This document shows, one piece after another, positions 1-12,300 of a stretch of DNA of 64,000 nt (within the stretch, counting starts at the first letter, position 1; the number at the start of each line of letters is the position of its first letter). This DNA comes from Eublepharis macularius (taxonomy: Eukaryota; Chordata; Lepidosauria; Squamata; Eublepharidae). Both the position numbers and the translations under genes were made by a program. The DNA lies in assembly GCF_028583425.1 (NCBI RefSeq), contig NC_072806.1, positions 31,480,001 through 31,544,000 of the forward strand. The letters run 5' to 3'. The notes under the pieces are model-generated. The model searched no databases and was not told the origin of the DNA. It saw only the letters and a program-made list of their open reading frames with translations.

Positions 1-300
1 GTATAATTGTAAAGTCTTATAATCATAAAGTCTTCGAGTAAGTGTGTGATACTCACTGCTTCTTGTGCTAGAGAGTTCCATAAGTCAATTTTGTACTGCT
101 TGAGCTCTTACTTCCTTTTGCCTGATTGGTGTGACAGCTGATCATCTACTTGGAGTGACTCCCCCCTCCCTAACTCTAGCCTTATGAGAGAAAAAAAATC
201 TTGTGGTATCTGCTCTCCCTATAAATAAAAATGTGTTAACAATCTTTCATGCCTTTCTATCCAAATCACAATATTTTCTTCCTCTCTCCATTTGTTCCAG

Positions 301-398
301 GGGCTCTGCCTGGGCTAACACCATTGCCCAGTATTCTCAAGCCATCATCTTGTTCCTGTACATCCGATGGAAAAAGCTCCATGTGGAGACTTGGGGAG
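301..398 (+). CDS. SLC47A2: SLC47A exon (first in window)
   Basis: Acceptor TTGTTCCAG ends at 300 and donor GTAAGA starts at 399. The exon encodes GSAWANTIAQYSQAI and ends with KKLHVETWGG, which matches the helix and loop before the E273 segment of MATE1. It enters and leaves in phase 1. Confidence 0.93.
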
Positions 399-3300
399 GT
401 AAGAGGGATTTCTTCCTCTTCTTGTTGATTATACACACAAAAAGCCTCGGTTCTGAGAGTCTCTCTACCCAATGCTTTTGACCCGTGTTCTTCACAGACT
501 AGGAGATGCAATGTTAGCTGGGAAGCATAGTTTTTAATGACAGAGGTGATGGAGATTGCTCTGGAGGGGACAGTTCTCACAGCCTTCTGGCATCTCCCCT
601 TCCAGAGCCTTTGCCCTGCTGAGGCTCAGTTAATTCAAAGTTTTAAGTAGCGAGGGCAGCAGGGTAAAAGCTCTGGAAGGGGAGACAGTCCAGTACACCA
701 GAGGTGGTGGAGGGCTGTGAGAGAATCCATCCCCTCTGTAACAATCTCCACTGGTTCTGTTTTTCAAAGCCAGTTTTGGTGTAATGCTTAAGAGCACGGG
801 ACTCTAATCTGAAGAGCCAGGTTTGATTCCCCACTCCTCCACTTGAAGCCAGCTGGGTGACCTTGGGTCAGTTACAGCTCTTTGGAGCTCTCTCAGCCCC
901 ACCCGCCTCGCAGGGTGATTGTTGTTGTGGGGATAATTATGACATACATTGTAAACCGCTCTGAGTGGGTGTTAAGTCATCCTGAAGGGCAGTATATAAA
1001 TCGAATGTTGTTGTTATTAAAACTACACTTCCAGGCTAACATTGAGTCTCCTGGCACTTGATGGACATGCGCCCCAGTGTCTCATGTAGAGAGACTCTGG
1101 GCCAATCGTGATCGAGTGGAGTGCAAGTGGAGCGCAAGTGAACAGGGAGGAATACATGTGAGTCTGTTCACTGGCCATTCAAGTGTAATTCGTCACTTGT
1201 AGTTTGGCCCTCTGAGAAAGGATGAGAGAAGTTCTTGAAAGACAGCCAGTTCGGTTCAAATACCCCTGTTTCGATTTAGCACCCCTCCCTTGCAAGAAAT
1301 GATGCGTTTTCTTTCCTCAACCAACAATTAATTCATTTTCACCTCGTTTCTGCACCAATTACATAAAAATGGCAGGTACATAACCATGGTATAAAGACAG
1401 CGTAACCGAAATGAGAGAGTCATCAATGGCAGTAACGAAAACAAAGCCAATGAAACCTGCATGACATCTGGATTTCCAAAGAAACCAACGCTGTCCTATT
1501 AGATCATCCTTCACCATTTAAAGGCCCAATATTAAAAGATCTTCTGGTGTCTGGGTTGTCAATTCCTGCTGTTTAGAGCAGTTTTTCTACATGACGGAAG
1601 CCCTGTATGGGCCGCCTGCTTCTTTTCCTTCTCTTTCCAATGTAGGGTGGTCCACTGAATGTCTCCAGGAATGGGGCGTGTTCATGTCTTTAGCCATTCC
1701 CAGCATGCTCATGATCTGCATTGAATGGTGGACATTTGAAATCGGAAGCTTTCTGATAGGTCAGTGAGAAGCTTGCAGATCACTGTTTGTGTTCCCAATC
1801 TAGGCTGGTCCAGGGCTTTTTTTCAGGGGGAACGCTGTGGAACGGAGTTCCGGAACCTCTTGAAAATGGTCACATGGTTGGTGGCCCCGCCCCCTGATCT
1901 CCAGACAGAGGGGAGTTTAGATTGCCCTTCACAAGGTTGGTGCAAGAATAAAATGGAAATGAGCTGAGCTCCTTGAGAGAAGGGTAGGATTAAAAGTCCT
2001 TTGTCTAAAACATTTCCCCCACTGCCTCCAGTAATGCTTTGTAAGATTCAAGACGCACAAATTCCACGTGGATCTGCTCTCGCCCCCTCTTTTTCCAGGC
2101 CTCCTAAGCGTTGTGGACTTGTCAGCTCAATCCATCATTTATGAAGTTTCCACGGTGGTTTTTATGGTAAGTCCTTTTCGTTCCCCAAATGAGTTGCCAA
2201 GGGATTTACTTGGGGCAAAGAAATATTTGGAAGAGGAGATCAAGCAGCAGGACTGTTGACAACTCAGGGCCAAGCTACAAGTGACGAATTACACTTGCCT
2301 GGCAAGTGAACAGACTCATGTGTATTCCTCCCTGTTCACTTGCCATTCACTTGCGCTCCACTTGCACTCCACTTGATCAAGTGGAGTGCAAGTGAATGGC
2401 AAGTGAACAGGGAGGAATACACATGAGTCAGAGCCAAGCTACAAGTGACGAATGACACTTGAACGGCAAGTGAACAGACTCACGTGGATTCCTCCCTGTT
2501 CACTTGCACTCCACTCGATCACTACGCGAACAGGGAGGAATACATGTCAGTCTGTTCACTTGCCATTGAAGTGTAATTCGTGATCAAGTGGAGCACAAGT
2601 GAACGGCAAGTGAACAGGGAGGAATACACGTGAGTCTGTTCACTTGCCAGGCAAGTGTCATTCATCACTTGTAGCTTGGTCCTCAAGCTACAAGTAACCT
2701 CCATTACGCTGCAAGGGATTCTGGAACAGTTGTGCAGGGATGCCACGTGCAGCGCCAGAAGCCAGTTCTCCAAAGTATTGCCCAACAGCGGATGAACCTG
2801 AAAGGGAAAAATGCCTCTCCAAAGGCCAGCAATGGGATCTGGCAAAAATGTTTACCATGTGTAAAAAATGTGGTGTCTGGGAGAGAGTGGCAGTGGAGGA
2901 AAATAGAGAGAGGGAGGAGGTACTTGTACAGAGAAAACTGAATGCCCAGTGCTTCTTTATACGAGTCAAATTACCTTTTAAAAAGGCAGCAGCAGTGGAA
3001 AAGTTTCCCCCACCACCCTAGCAGTGAGGAAAAGGAGAAGCTAGAGTTGTCACTCTCTCTCTCTCTTCCTGGCTTTGTTCCAGGCAACACCTCTCTCCTT
3101 CTCCTCCCTCCATCTTGGCAGCATGGATGCAGGCCTTGCCCTGCCATCCATGTCCATCCTTAGACTAAATAGGTAGTTAGGATCTCTCTCTCCTCCTTTC
3201 CTATCAGAGTATGTAGTTCCTGCAATAAAGAACTCTTATTTCTTTCCTAAATATAAACCAAGTGTATGCTTTTATTATTTTCATTCCTGCACACACACCA

Positions 3301-6300
3301 GCCAGCAGAACGAGCTCACAACCACTTATAATCATGCTTCCTATGCCACCCGATAGACTCTGCTCACGGCCCAAACATGGAATCCTTTAATTAGGTTTCT
3401 GGGGCCTACATAACGATTTATTTATTATATGACACCCCTGATTTTATGCCCTTCATTTATTCATGTTCTTTGTAATTCTTTTTGTGTAACTTATTTTTCA
3501 AACTTTGGGTTGGATTTATCACTCCTAATGATGAAACCTTGCAGCGACATGAGCTGAAGGTTTTCTGTGCCAGTAGAACGGAAACATAGCAGAATGGAGT
3601 CGTAGAATCCAATTCTTCAGGGACGACGTTGGCAGAAAAGCCAGTTTCTAAATGAGTGGGTCCCTCCAATCCAGCATTGTCTTGTCTCTGACTGGCAGTT
3701 CTTTTTCAGCCCTCATTCCTGAGATCCATCAACCAAAATTGCCACCTGGAATCGCCTGCATGCAAAGCAGGAGCTCTGCCCTGGAGAAGTAGCCCTATCC
3801 TTAAAGAGAAAATAATGTGGTGTGTGTGTGTGTGGGGGGGGGGGATGTTTTGCATCATCAAACTCTCTGCAGGCTTCAGGAGCTATGGGGAGGACATCAA
3901 AAGAGGGACATTAGCATGGTGTAGTGGTTAAAGTTTCAGACTAGGATCTGGGAGACCCTGGTTCAAATCCCTACTCTACCACAGAAGCTTGCCAGGTGAC
4001 TGTAGGCCAGTCACATGGTCTCAGTTTAACCTACTTTAAAGTGTTGTTGTGAGGATAAAATGGAGGAGACAAGATTTATTAAGTCACCTTGTGTTCTCAT
4101 TGGGGAGAAAGGTGGGGTATAAATAAAAAAAGTTTTTAAAAATTTGCACCGTTGTCTTATTAAATGCCGCCTTCATCATTCCTCCAGATTGCATTTGGGA
4201 TCGGCACATCAGCCAGTGTCTTGGTGGGGAATGCCTTAGGGGCTGGCAACGAAGAGGTGGCCAAGAAGACATCTGTGGTCGCCATGTTATGCACAGGTAT
4301 GTGCCATTTTGCAGCATCCAAGAATAAAATAACACAGACAGAAGCTTGATTGGTTTTAGCAAACCAGTATAGAGCTGAGTCAGACCTTGGTCTCTCAAGA
4401 TGGGTCTTGTGGTGGTTTTCCTGGGAGTTGACTCAAGGTCTTTTACATCATCTATTACCTGGTCCTTTAAATTGGAGATGTTGGGGACTGAACCTGGGAC
4501 CTTCCGTAAGCAAAGCAGATGATCCACCACTTGAACCACAGCCCCCCCCCCCCCGTGGAAGAGTTAGGTGTTGTGTGGCTTGCTCGAGCGATTTACTGCT
4601 ACTTACATGATAGGCTGATTGCAGATTGTTTTAATTCTGGCAGGCTGGTCAAGAGGACATCTAGGGGGCAGTTCTTGTATGGCTGCTCCTTTTCTGAAGC
4701 CGGTGGGATGAAACTGAGTCCGGGCCAAACTACAAGCGACACCTGACACTAGTTGGACACTTGTCAGCTTCCCTCAAGTTTTGATGGGAAATGTAGGCAG
4801 CTTGGCGGAATGTTGGACAAGTGACTGTTGAAAAGTCCATTGGACAGCAGACAGAGAGCGAAGCCGCGAGACCAGGACGCCTACATTTCCCATCTGGGGC
4901 AAATCCTCTTGGGTGAGAAGGGTCAGGAGGAGCACAGGGCAGGGAGTAGACACCCTTTGACAACCTGCTCTGGGACCCGGTACAAGTCACTCTGGTGCAG
5001 AATGGGCCCTTGGGGTTGTCTGCCGAGCTAGGGCAGTCTGGGCAGAGAGAAAGAGGTACATAGTTATCAGGGTTCAGGACGAGGTTGATAGCCTAATTGC
5101 ACAATACACTTTTGTAACCCCCAGAGTCCCAAGGACCAGGTTCAATGTCTACCAATTCAAATATAAATGCAATTTATTTAAACACAACTATGAAAACATT
5201 CCCAAAGTTATTAATACTGGATCAGTAACCAGTGACCCCAGAGCACAGTCCTACTGACAACCCCCTGGCAAAGTGTGCAGACAGTTCTGTAGATTTGGCC
5301 AGAGGCTTTGCCTGGAACAGCACCCCAAATATCCAGAAGGCCTTGCCACAGCAGGACTCTTCTTGTGAAGATGCTGTCTGAATCCTGGGGCTTGCTTGTT
5401 GCCCTAGGAGCAGTCCCCCTTTTCTCCTAGCAAGATGGAGTGAGGCAGCTCTGTGCTAGGGTGCTGATCTCAAGCAGTCAATGAGTTCAGATGCCAGCAA
5501 GTCCTGCTCTTGCTTCTTCAGCTCTTCCCAGCTACTGCAGTTCTTCCAGGGAGAAGAGTTCAGCTCTTCCAGCCAGTAGTTTCAGCTCTGTGATGCTCTT
5601 AGCGCCAAAGCTTGGAAACGAGCTTTGCCTTCCAAGCAGCAGCAGCAGCTCTTCTCCCTTTTAATATATCCAGCTGGCCTAGTCCTGTATAACATTACTC
5701 CTCTTAGTCATGGTGACCTCTTTTTTATATACATGCCCCATGGGCCTTTGCTAAACATGCAAATTAAACAACCCTAGGTACAGCTCAGTTATCTGTTAGT
5801 CTGGTCTATGTATCTGCAGTCTATTACTCAGGCCTAGGTGCTAGGCCCCAAACCCTTTTTCCAGTACAGGCTTACACTTTTCCCTGGGCCCAAATTGGGT
5901 CCCTGAATACCTGGGAAGCAAGAAACTCCTAGATCATGTCTGTTCATGATGTATCGTGACTTTAGTCCCTGCATTCTGCCATGTGGAAAGCCGATTCACA
6001 CATTGAAGAGTTATTGTGTAGCTTGATGCAGGCAAGATTTTATTCTCCATTCCTTCCTGCGGCCCCGTTCTGCTTCCTCCTTCATCTTTCTTTCTTCCTC
6101 CTACTCTGCTCTTTTCCGTACTGAGGGTTTACTGTGCCCAGCAGCCAATTCTGGTTTCCTTAATGGGACAAACTTCTCAGCATCAACAACAAAACAAGCC
6201 ATGGCAATTAAAACTCAACAGGCGTATATAGGTTGAGTATGGAGTGAGTCCTCACCTTGATAACACAGTTAGACGGGAGTTCAGGTTCTTCTCAGTTTCC

Positions 6301-9300
6301 AGTTTGGTTTAGGACCATGGCATATGTGGAGAAGGGAAGTAACATCACATCGGGAAAGCACTCTGGTATTTGCCCCAAACTCTTTGATTAAACTATAGAA
6401 TTTTGGGCAAATCCTAGAGTGTCGTCCTTATAAAATGACATCACTTCCGGGTTTGTGATGGAAGTGACACAGTGTGTCAGTGCAATGTTGAAAAACCCTC
6501 CCTTTCTTCCCTCCCAGTGGAAGGCAGAAGGCCCTGGCCAGAAGGTTTCCTGTTATAGACCTGACACCCCTGAACCAAAACGGATTAATTGAGGTACATG
6601 AACTGGAAAGTACAGCTTCAGTCTGCAGGAGTGAAGTCGGCACCTGCCGAGGCTGCTGGGTCCACTCTCCCCTCCCCCAACCTCAGGGCCTTATATAAGG
6701 CTGACTAGGCCAAAGGCCTTATATAAGGCTGACTAGGCCTTGTATAAGGCTGACTAGGCCGAAGCCTAGGGGCCCTGCAGGGACGAGGGGCCCGTCATTT
6801 TTTTTGCTGAGGCGCCCCCCCCAACATAAATTACAATTAATTGATTCTCTTATATAACCTCTATTAATAAGATAATTAACTGCTTCCTTATTGAAGTGAA
6901 ACAAATTGTCTCTTATATTAAAACAATTATCCATAAATTATATGTTTTTAATAAATAATAAAAATTTTATTCACCAAAATATTACGGTATTGAACAATTA
7001 TACCCCCTAAATGTGCCTTCCTGAAGAGTTCTACTTGTGGAATAAAAATATTTTTAAAATATAATTTTTCAGGAGACCCTCAAAATGGACATCGGGCTAT
7101 GTACTGCAGTCTAGTACCTACCATACCAGGGTGAGGCTGTCAGCTGTAGTGGGATGAAAGACTGAAGTGCCAGAAGAGGCCCGAAATACCTGAAAACAGC
7201 CCGGCCATGAGTTAATAGTGCCCTGCCCAACCCACATTTTCCTTTTTGCCACAGAAGGGACCTGCAGTCTTAAACCGAGTTCTACTCGTCTCCTCTTTCT
7301 CGCCCCTTACAAATGAACCTGCCAGCTGTCGCCACATTGCTTTTGCTGCCATGCCTCCGCTCTGCCACAGAATAAGTTCAGCACGTGGCTTCTCCCAGCT
7401 TCACCCCATGACAGCCTCCAGCGCCTCCAAAGCTGCCATTTTGGGCACTCTTTAAATTTTGCCATTCCCTAGGCAACCACCTAGTTGGCCTGTATGTAGC
7501 GTTGCCAGGTCCCTCTAGCCTCCCACTGGGAGGGTTGGCACCTGGCACTTACCTTTGTCTGCCCCGGTTCAAATCTTCGTGCGTGCGCTCTAGCGGTGGC
7601 ATGATGACATAACTTCTGGACAGTGGTGTCACTTCCGTAAGTGATGTCGTCACACTGGCCGCGGGAGCGCTCCCGCACTCCGCACAGCTCAGATTCAGCC
7701 GGTTTGGGACCAGTGCAACGATGTCACTTATGGAAGTGATGTCGCCATGCCGGGTGGGAGTGCGCACTGTGTGTGCGCTCCTGAGGTGCCTGCCAGTGGC
7801 GGGCAAGCTCTGGAAGGTTGCCCCCTCCCACCAATTGCTGAGTGATCAGCAGACGAGGGGGCAAATCCCTGGGAGTTTGCCCGCCACTGGCAGGCACCTG
7901 GGAACGCTACTGGTATGGTGGGGATGTCCCTGGCCATAATTTGCCAAGGCACATTTCTGAAAAGACAGCAAAGCTAGTCTGAGAGAAAGGAGTAAGCCCT
8001 TTGAGCTGATGGCTCCAGCAGCACGTCTCTCTTTCGTAGTCTTCAGCTTCTCCCATATCGCCCAACGGCACACAGTAATACTGAGCGGGTAATACTCCGC
8101 ATAGGCAATTAAAAGGTGATCACAAAACCCAAGAAAGGCTGCCTTAGAGGCCTTGCTCACAGCAGGCTATGCAGTTGGCCCGCCCCCACCTCGTGATTGC
8201 GGACACTCCATGTACTTTTTATTGGCATAATTAATCAAAGTATATCCTGAAGCTTAGTACATGGAAGATCATCAAGCAATAGGCACGATACTGTTTCATC
8301 AGATAATATAATTAAAAAAGAGTCCACACTGGGCAGAAAAGTACATTTTTATTAGGATGTTGCTGAATCTTGGTCAATAAAAAGTTTGAAACTGAGCTGT
8401 GTAAGAAGAAAATAATTACAAGCCAAGCCAGTTATATTGTCGAAGGCTTTCACGGCCGGAGAACGATGGTTGTTGTGGGTTTTCCGGGCTGTATAGCCGT
8501 GGTCTTGGCATTGTAGTTCCTGACGTTTCACCAGCAGCTGTGACACTGAGAGATCTCTGTCTTTTGGTGCTACACCTCTGAAGATGCCAGCCACAGCTGC
8601 TGGCGAAACGTCAGGAACTACAATGCCAAGACCACGGCAATACAGCCCGGAAAACCCACAACAACCAAGCCAGTTATGTTTGCCTATATAATTTTTTAGG
8701 TTAGCCAAATTCTTTCCCATCTCCACAGCCTCCAAAGATAAATATCAGACCAGCAATATTTGAATTAGTAGTAAAGAAAATGGACTCTCCAGCTATGCAT
8801 TGCCCGTACAGACCTGGGACTAACTGCATGTCATTCCACCTTTCATATCTGACATCCCACAGATCATTCTGCCAAATGCAATTTTGAGCTGTATCAACAG
8901 AAGTATCGTGTCCAGATCACGCAAAATGATGGCATCACTTTAGTCTGCTCTGCTCAGGCCTCACTTGGAATACAGTGTTCAGGTTGGGGCGTCAGAGTTT
9001 AAGGAGGATGTTGACAATGTGTCCGAAGGAAGGCAACAAAGATGGTGAGGGGATTGTAAACCAAGTCCTGTCAGGAAAGGTTGAAAGAGTTGGGTATGTT
9101 TAGCCTGGAGAGGTGGTGATATGATATCCCTCTTCAGGTATTTGGAGGATGGAGCTGAGTTGTTTTGTGTTGCCCCAGAGGGTCAGACCAGAAACAACAG
9201 GTTAAAATTAAATCAAAAGAGTTTTCAGCTAAACATTAGGAAGAACTTCCAGACAGTTAGAGCGGTCCCTCAGTGGAACAGGCTTCCTCGGGAGGTGGTG

Positions 9301-12300
9301 TGCTCTCCTTCTTTGGAGGTTTTTAAGAAGAGGCTAGATGGCCACCTGACAGCGATGCTGATTCTATGACTGAGAGCCGAGCTACAAGTGACACCTGACA
9401 CAGGTTGGACACTTGTCAGCTTCCCTCAAGTTTTGATGGGAAATGTAGGCGTCCTGGTCTTGCAGCTTGGCTCTCCATTTAATTGAAGTTTACAGAGTGG
9501 CAGTCTATGGGAGGGAGAACATGCAGTCGGGAGGGGAGTGCAGGCATCAGGCTCTTGCTGGGCACCCCCCTTCCCTTCCGCTGGGTGTGTGTGGGGGGGT
9601 GGTTTCTGTAAACTTCAATTAAATGGAGAGCCAAGCTGTAAGACCAGGATGCCTACATTTCCCATCAAAACTTGAGGGAAGCTGACAAGTGTCCAACCTG
9701 TGTCAGGCGTCACTTGTAGCTTGGCTCTCAGTATGAATTTAGGTAGATCAGGAGAGGGGCATGAAGGGATGAGCTGGTGCCAGGCTCTCGTGACCCATTC
9801 GTATATACCCAGAGTAGTGCCAGTTGCCACTTTGGGGATCAGGAAGGAATTTTCCTCCACGCCAGATTGGCCAGGATTCTGGAGCGTTTTTGCCTTCCTC
9901 TGCGCATAGAGCAGCGGTCACCGGGGAGCATGTGTGGGGGGGATTGGTGTGAATTTCCTGCATTGTGTAGGGGTTGGACTAGATGATCCTTGGGGTCCCT
10001 TCCAGCTCTACGTTTCTATGAAAACTCAACATCCCACCTACGCTAGTTCTGCATCCACTGGTTGAGAACCACGGAGGGCCACTGCCACCCAAGCTGGACC
10101 CTTTTTGATTTGCTAACCAGTACAGCACCTAACATTTTATTTTCCAGCTTTGCAAATATAAAGATCACTTTGTTTTTCTGCTCCTTTCAACATTACATGT
10201 GCATCTGGAGAAGAGATGAATAATCAGGACTCGTACATTTTTACAGAGGGAGACTCAGTTTTGATTACGTTACCATTGTTTTTTGGAATAATTTGGAAAT
10301 TCACAAGAAGGCCACAGATATTTTGTCTTAAAATTAGACTTAAAAGCCAGCTAAGGCCAGAGAAGCAAAAAACACGAAGGGTGCTACCAGTTCCTATTTC
10401 AGGCTCTGTCAATCACAGCTTTGGCTTTCCTCATTGGCTAGAACAAATTGAAGGTGGAATTGGTCTGTTTCCCCTGCTTAAATTAAGATGGAAGCTGTAT
10501 TCGCAATTGGACTTGTCTCTAGAAGGCATAGAGTAGGGTTGCTAACGGCAGGTTGGGAAATTCCTGGACCTTTGGCGGCAGAGCCTGAGGAGGGCAGAAT
10601 TTAGGGAGAGAGTTCAGCAGGGATAGGATATCATGCAGTCTATCCTCCAAAACTGCCTTTATCTCCAGTGGAACTGATCGCTGTAGTTTGGAGATGAGTT
10701 AATTCCAGGAGAACCTCACTCACCACCTGTAAGTTGGCAACCCTAATACAGAGCCTGGTGTGGATCCAACCATCCTTCAATGAGAGCTAAACTACACAAG
10801 GTAAATTACATGAGGATGCTCAAGTGAAGGGAGACTCAGTGTTAGCCAGGAAGCGTAGTTTGAATTTCACCTCTCTCTACAGAGCCCGCAAAGAGTGCTC
10901 TTCAGAGGGTTTGTTAATTTCCTCTTTGTCTCCTTGAAGGCTCTGTCAGTTATTAACAAACCCTCTGAGGAACTGTCTTGGCCAGCTCTGTAGAGAGGTG
11001 AAATGAACAAACCCTCTGAGGAGTGATCTTTGCCGGCTCTGTAGAGAGAGATGAAATTCAAACTACACTTCCCAGCTAAAATTGCAGCTCCCTTCACTTG
11101 AGCATCCTTGTGTAATTCGTCTTGGGTAGCTTAGCTCTGAGCCTTCTTCCAGCCTAAAGGACCTTTCTCCAGCTTAAGTGGCCCTTCCTCCAATGGAAGA
11201 GGTGCTTAATTTGGAGAAAAGCTCCTTAGATTGGAGGAAAGCTTCAGACCTGAACCGAAAGGAAAGGTAGGGTGTAACTATTTTAATAAACCAAATTTTA
11301 GTGAAGCGGTGGGATAAGGGTAGGATCCCCGATGCTAGCCCCCACCCCAAATGAACACTGATAGTCTGGATCAATGAACAGGCTGGATAGGTGGTATCAG
11401 GGCTCATTTCGAGGGGGGACGTGCAGGAACGCAGTTCCAGCAGTTCCCCAAAGAGGTCGCATGTCAGGTGGGTGGGGCATATGCAAATAAGTTATGCTAA
11501 TGACACGCTTCTGGTGATATCAAGGGGCATGGCATATGCTGATGAGTTATGCTAATGAGTTCCTCCAGCTCTTTTTCTATGAAATGACCCCTGGGTGGTA
11601 TGCTGAAATTCTGGGTAAAACCCTATGAATCAAACAATATTGCGTTTTGCAACACTGTACTGAAAATCCCATCTCCTTTCTTCTTAGTGGGTTTTGCCCT
11701 CCTGATGAGTGTCGTCCTGACAGCAGCAAAAGATGTCCTGGCCTACATCTTTACCAGTGAAGAGTAAGTAACATGGTGCTGACCTGTTCCTTATGATGAT
11801 TATGAAGATTTGCATGAATTTGCATTCCCACTTTTTGAGGTGGGAGCGGAAAGCGTTACATATACATTGTTTTGGTAACACACTACTGTCGCCAACTCTG
11901 ACACAAGAAATTCCTGGACATTTGTGGGTGGAGCCTAATGAGGGTGGAGTTTGGGGAGGGACTGGCCAAAGCAGCCATTTTCCACAGGGGAACTGATCCC
12001 TGTCGTCTGGAGAGCAGTTGTAATTCTGGGAGCTTGGCAATCCTATCCTGCCACACCTTGAGGTTGGCAACCTTATAAAACACACATGCACGCATGCATG
12101 CATGTGCGCGCACACAAACGCACAATAATTAGGACTGCAGTGTGTAGTTGATGAACTACAAGATTCCTCCATTAAGCAAGCAGCAGATTTTAAAAATGCT
12201 ATTAATTATTTTAATGTAGGAGTTTGCAAATGCAGGGGGTCATTTTTCAGAGAGGTGTTCCTCCTCCTTTCGTACAAAGGGAGAAATGTCTCTTCTGTGA

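Noticed and set aside
768-800. tRNA gene call from A/B-box sequences in several SINEs
   Set aside because: No full cloverleaf and no acceptor stem pairing; the SINE body follows directly.
7549-7952. Overlapping open frames on both strands
   Set aside because: They fall inside a hAT-like element with internal inverted repeats.
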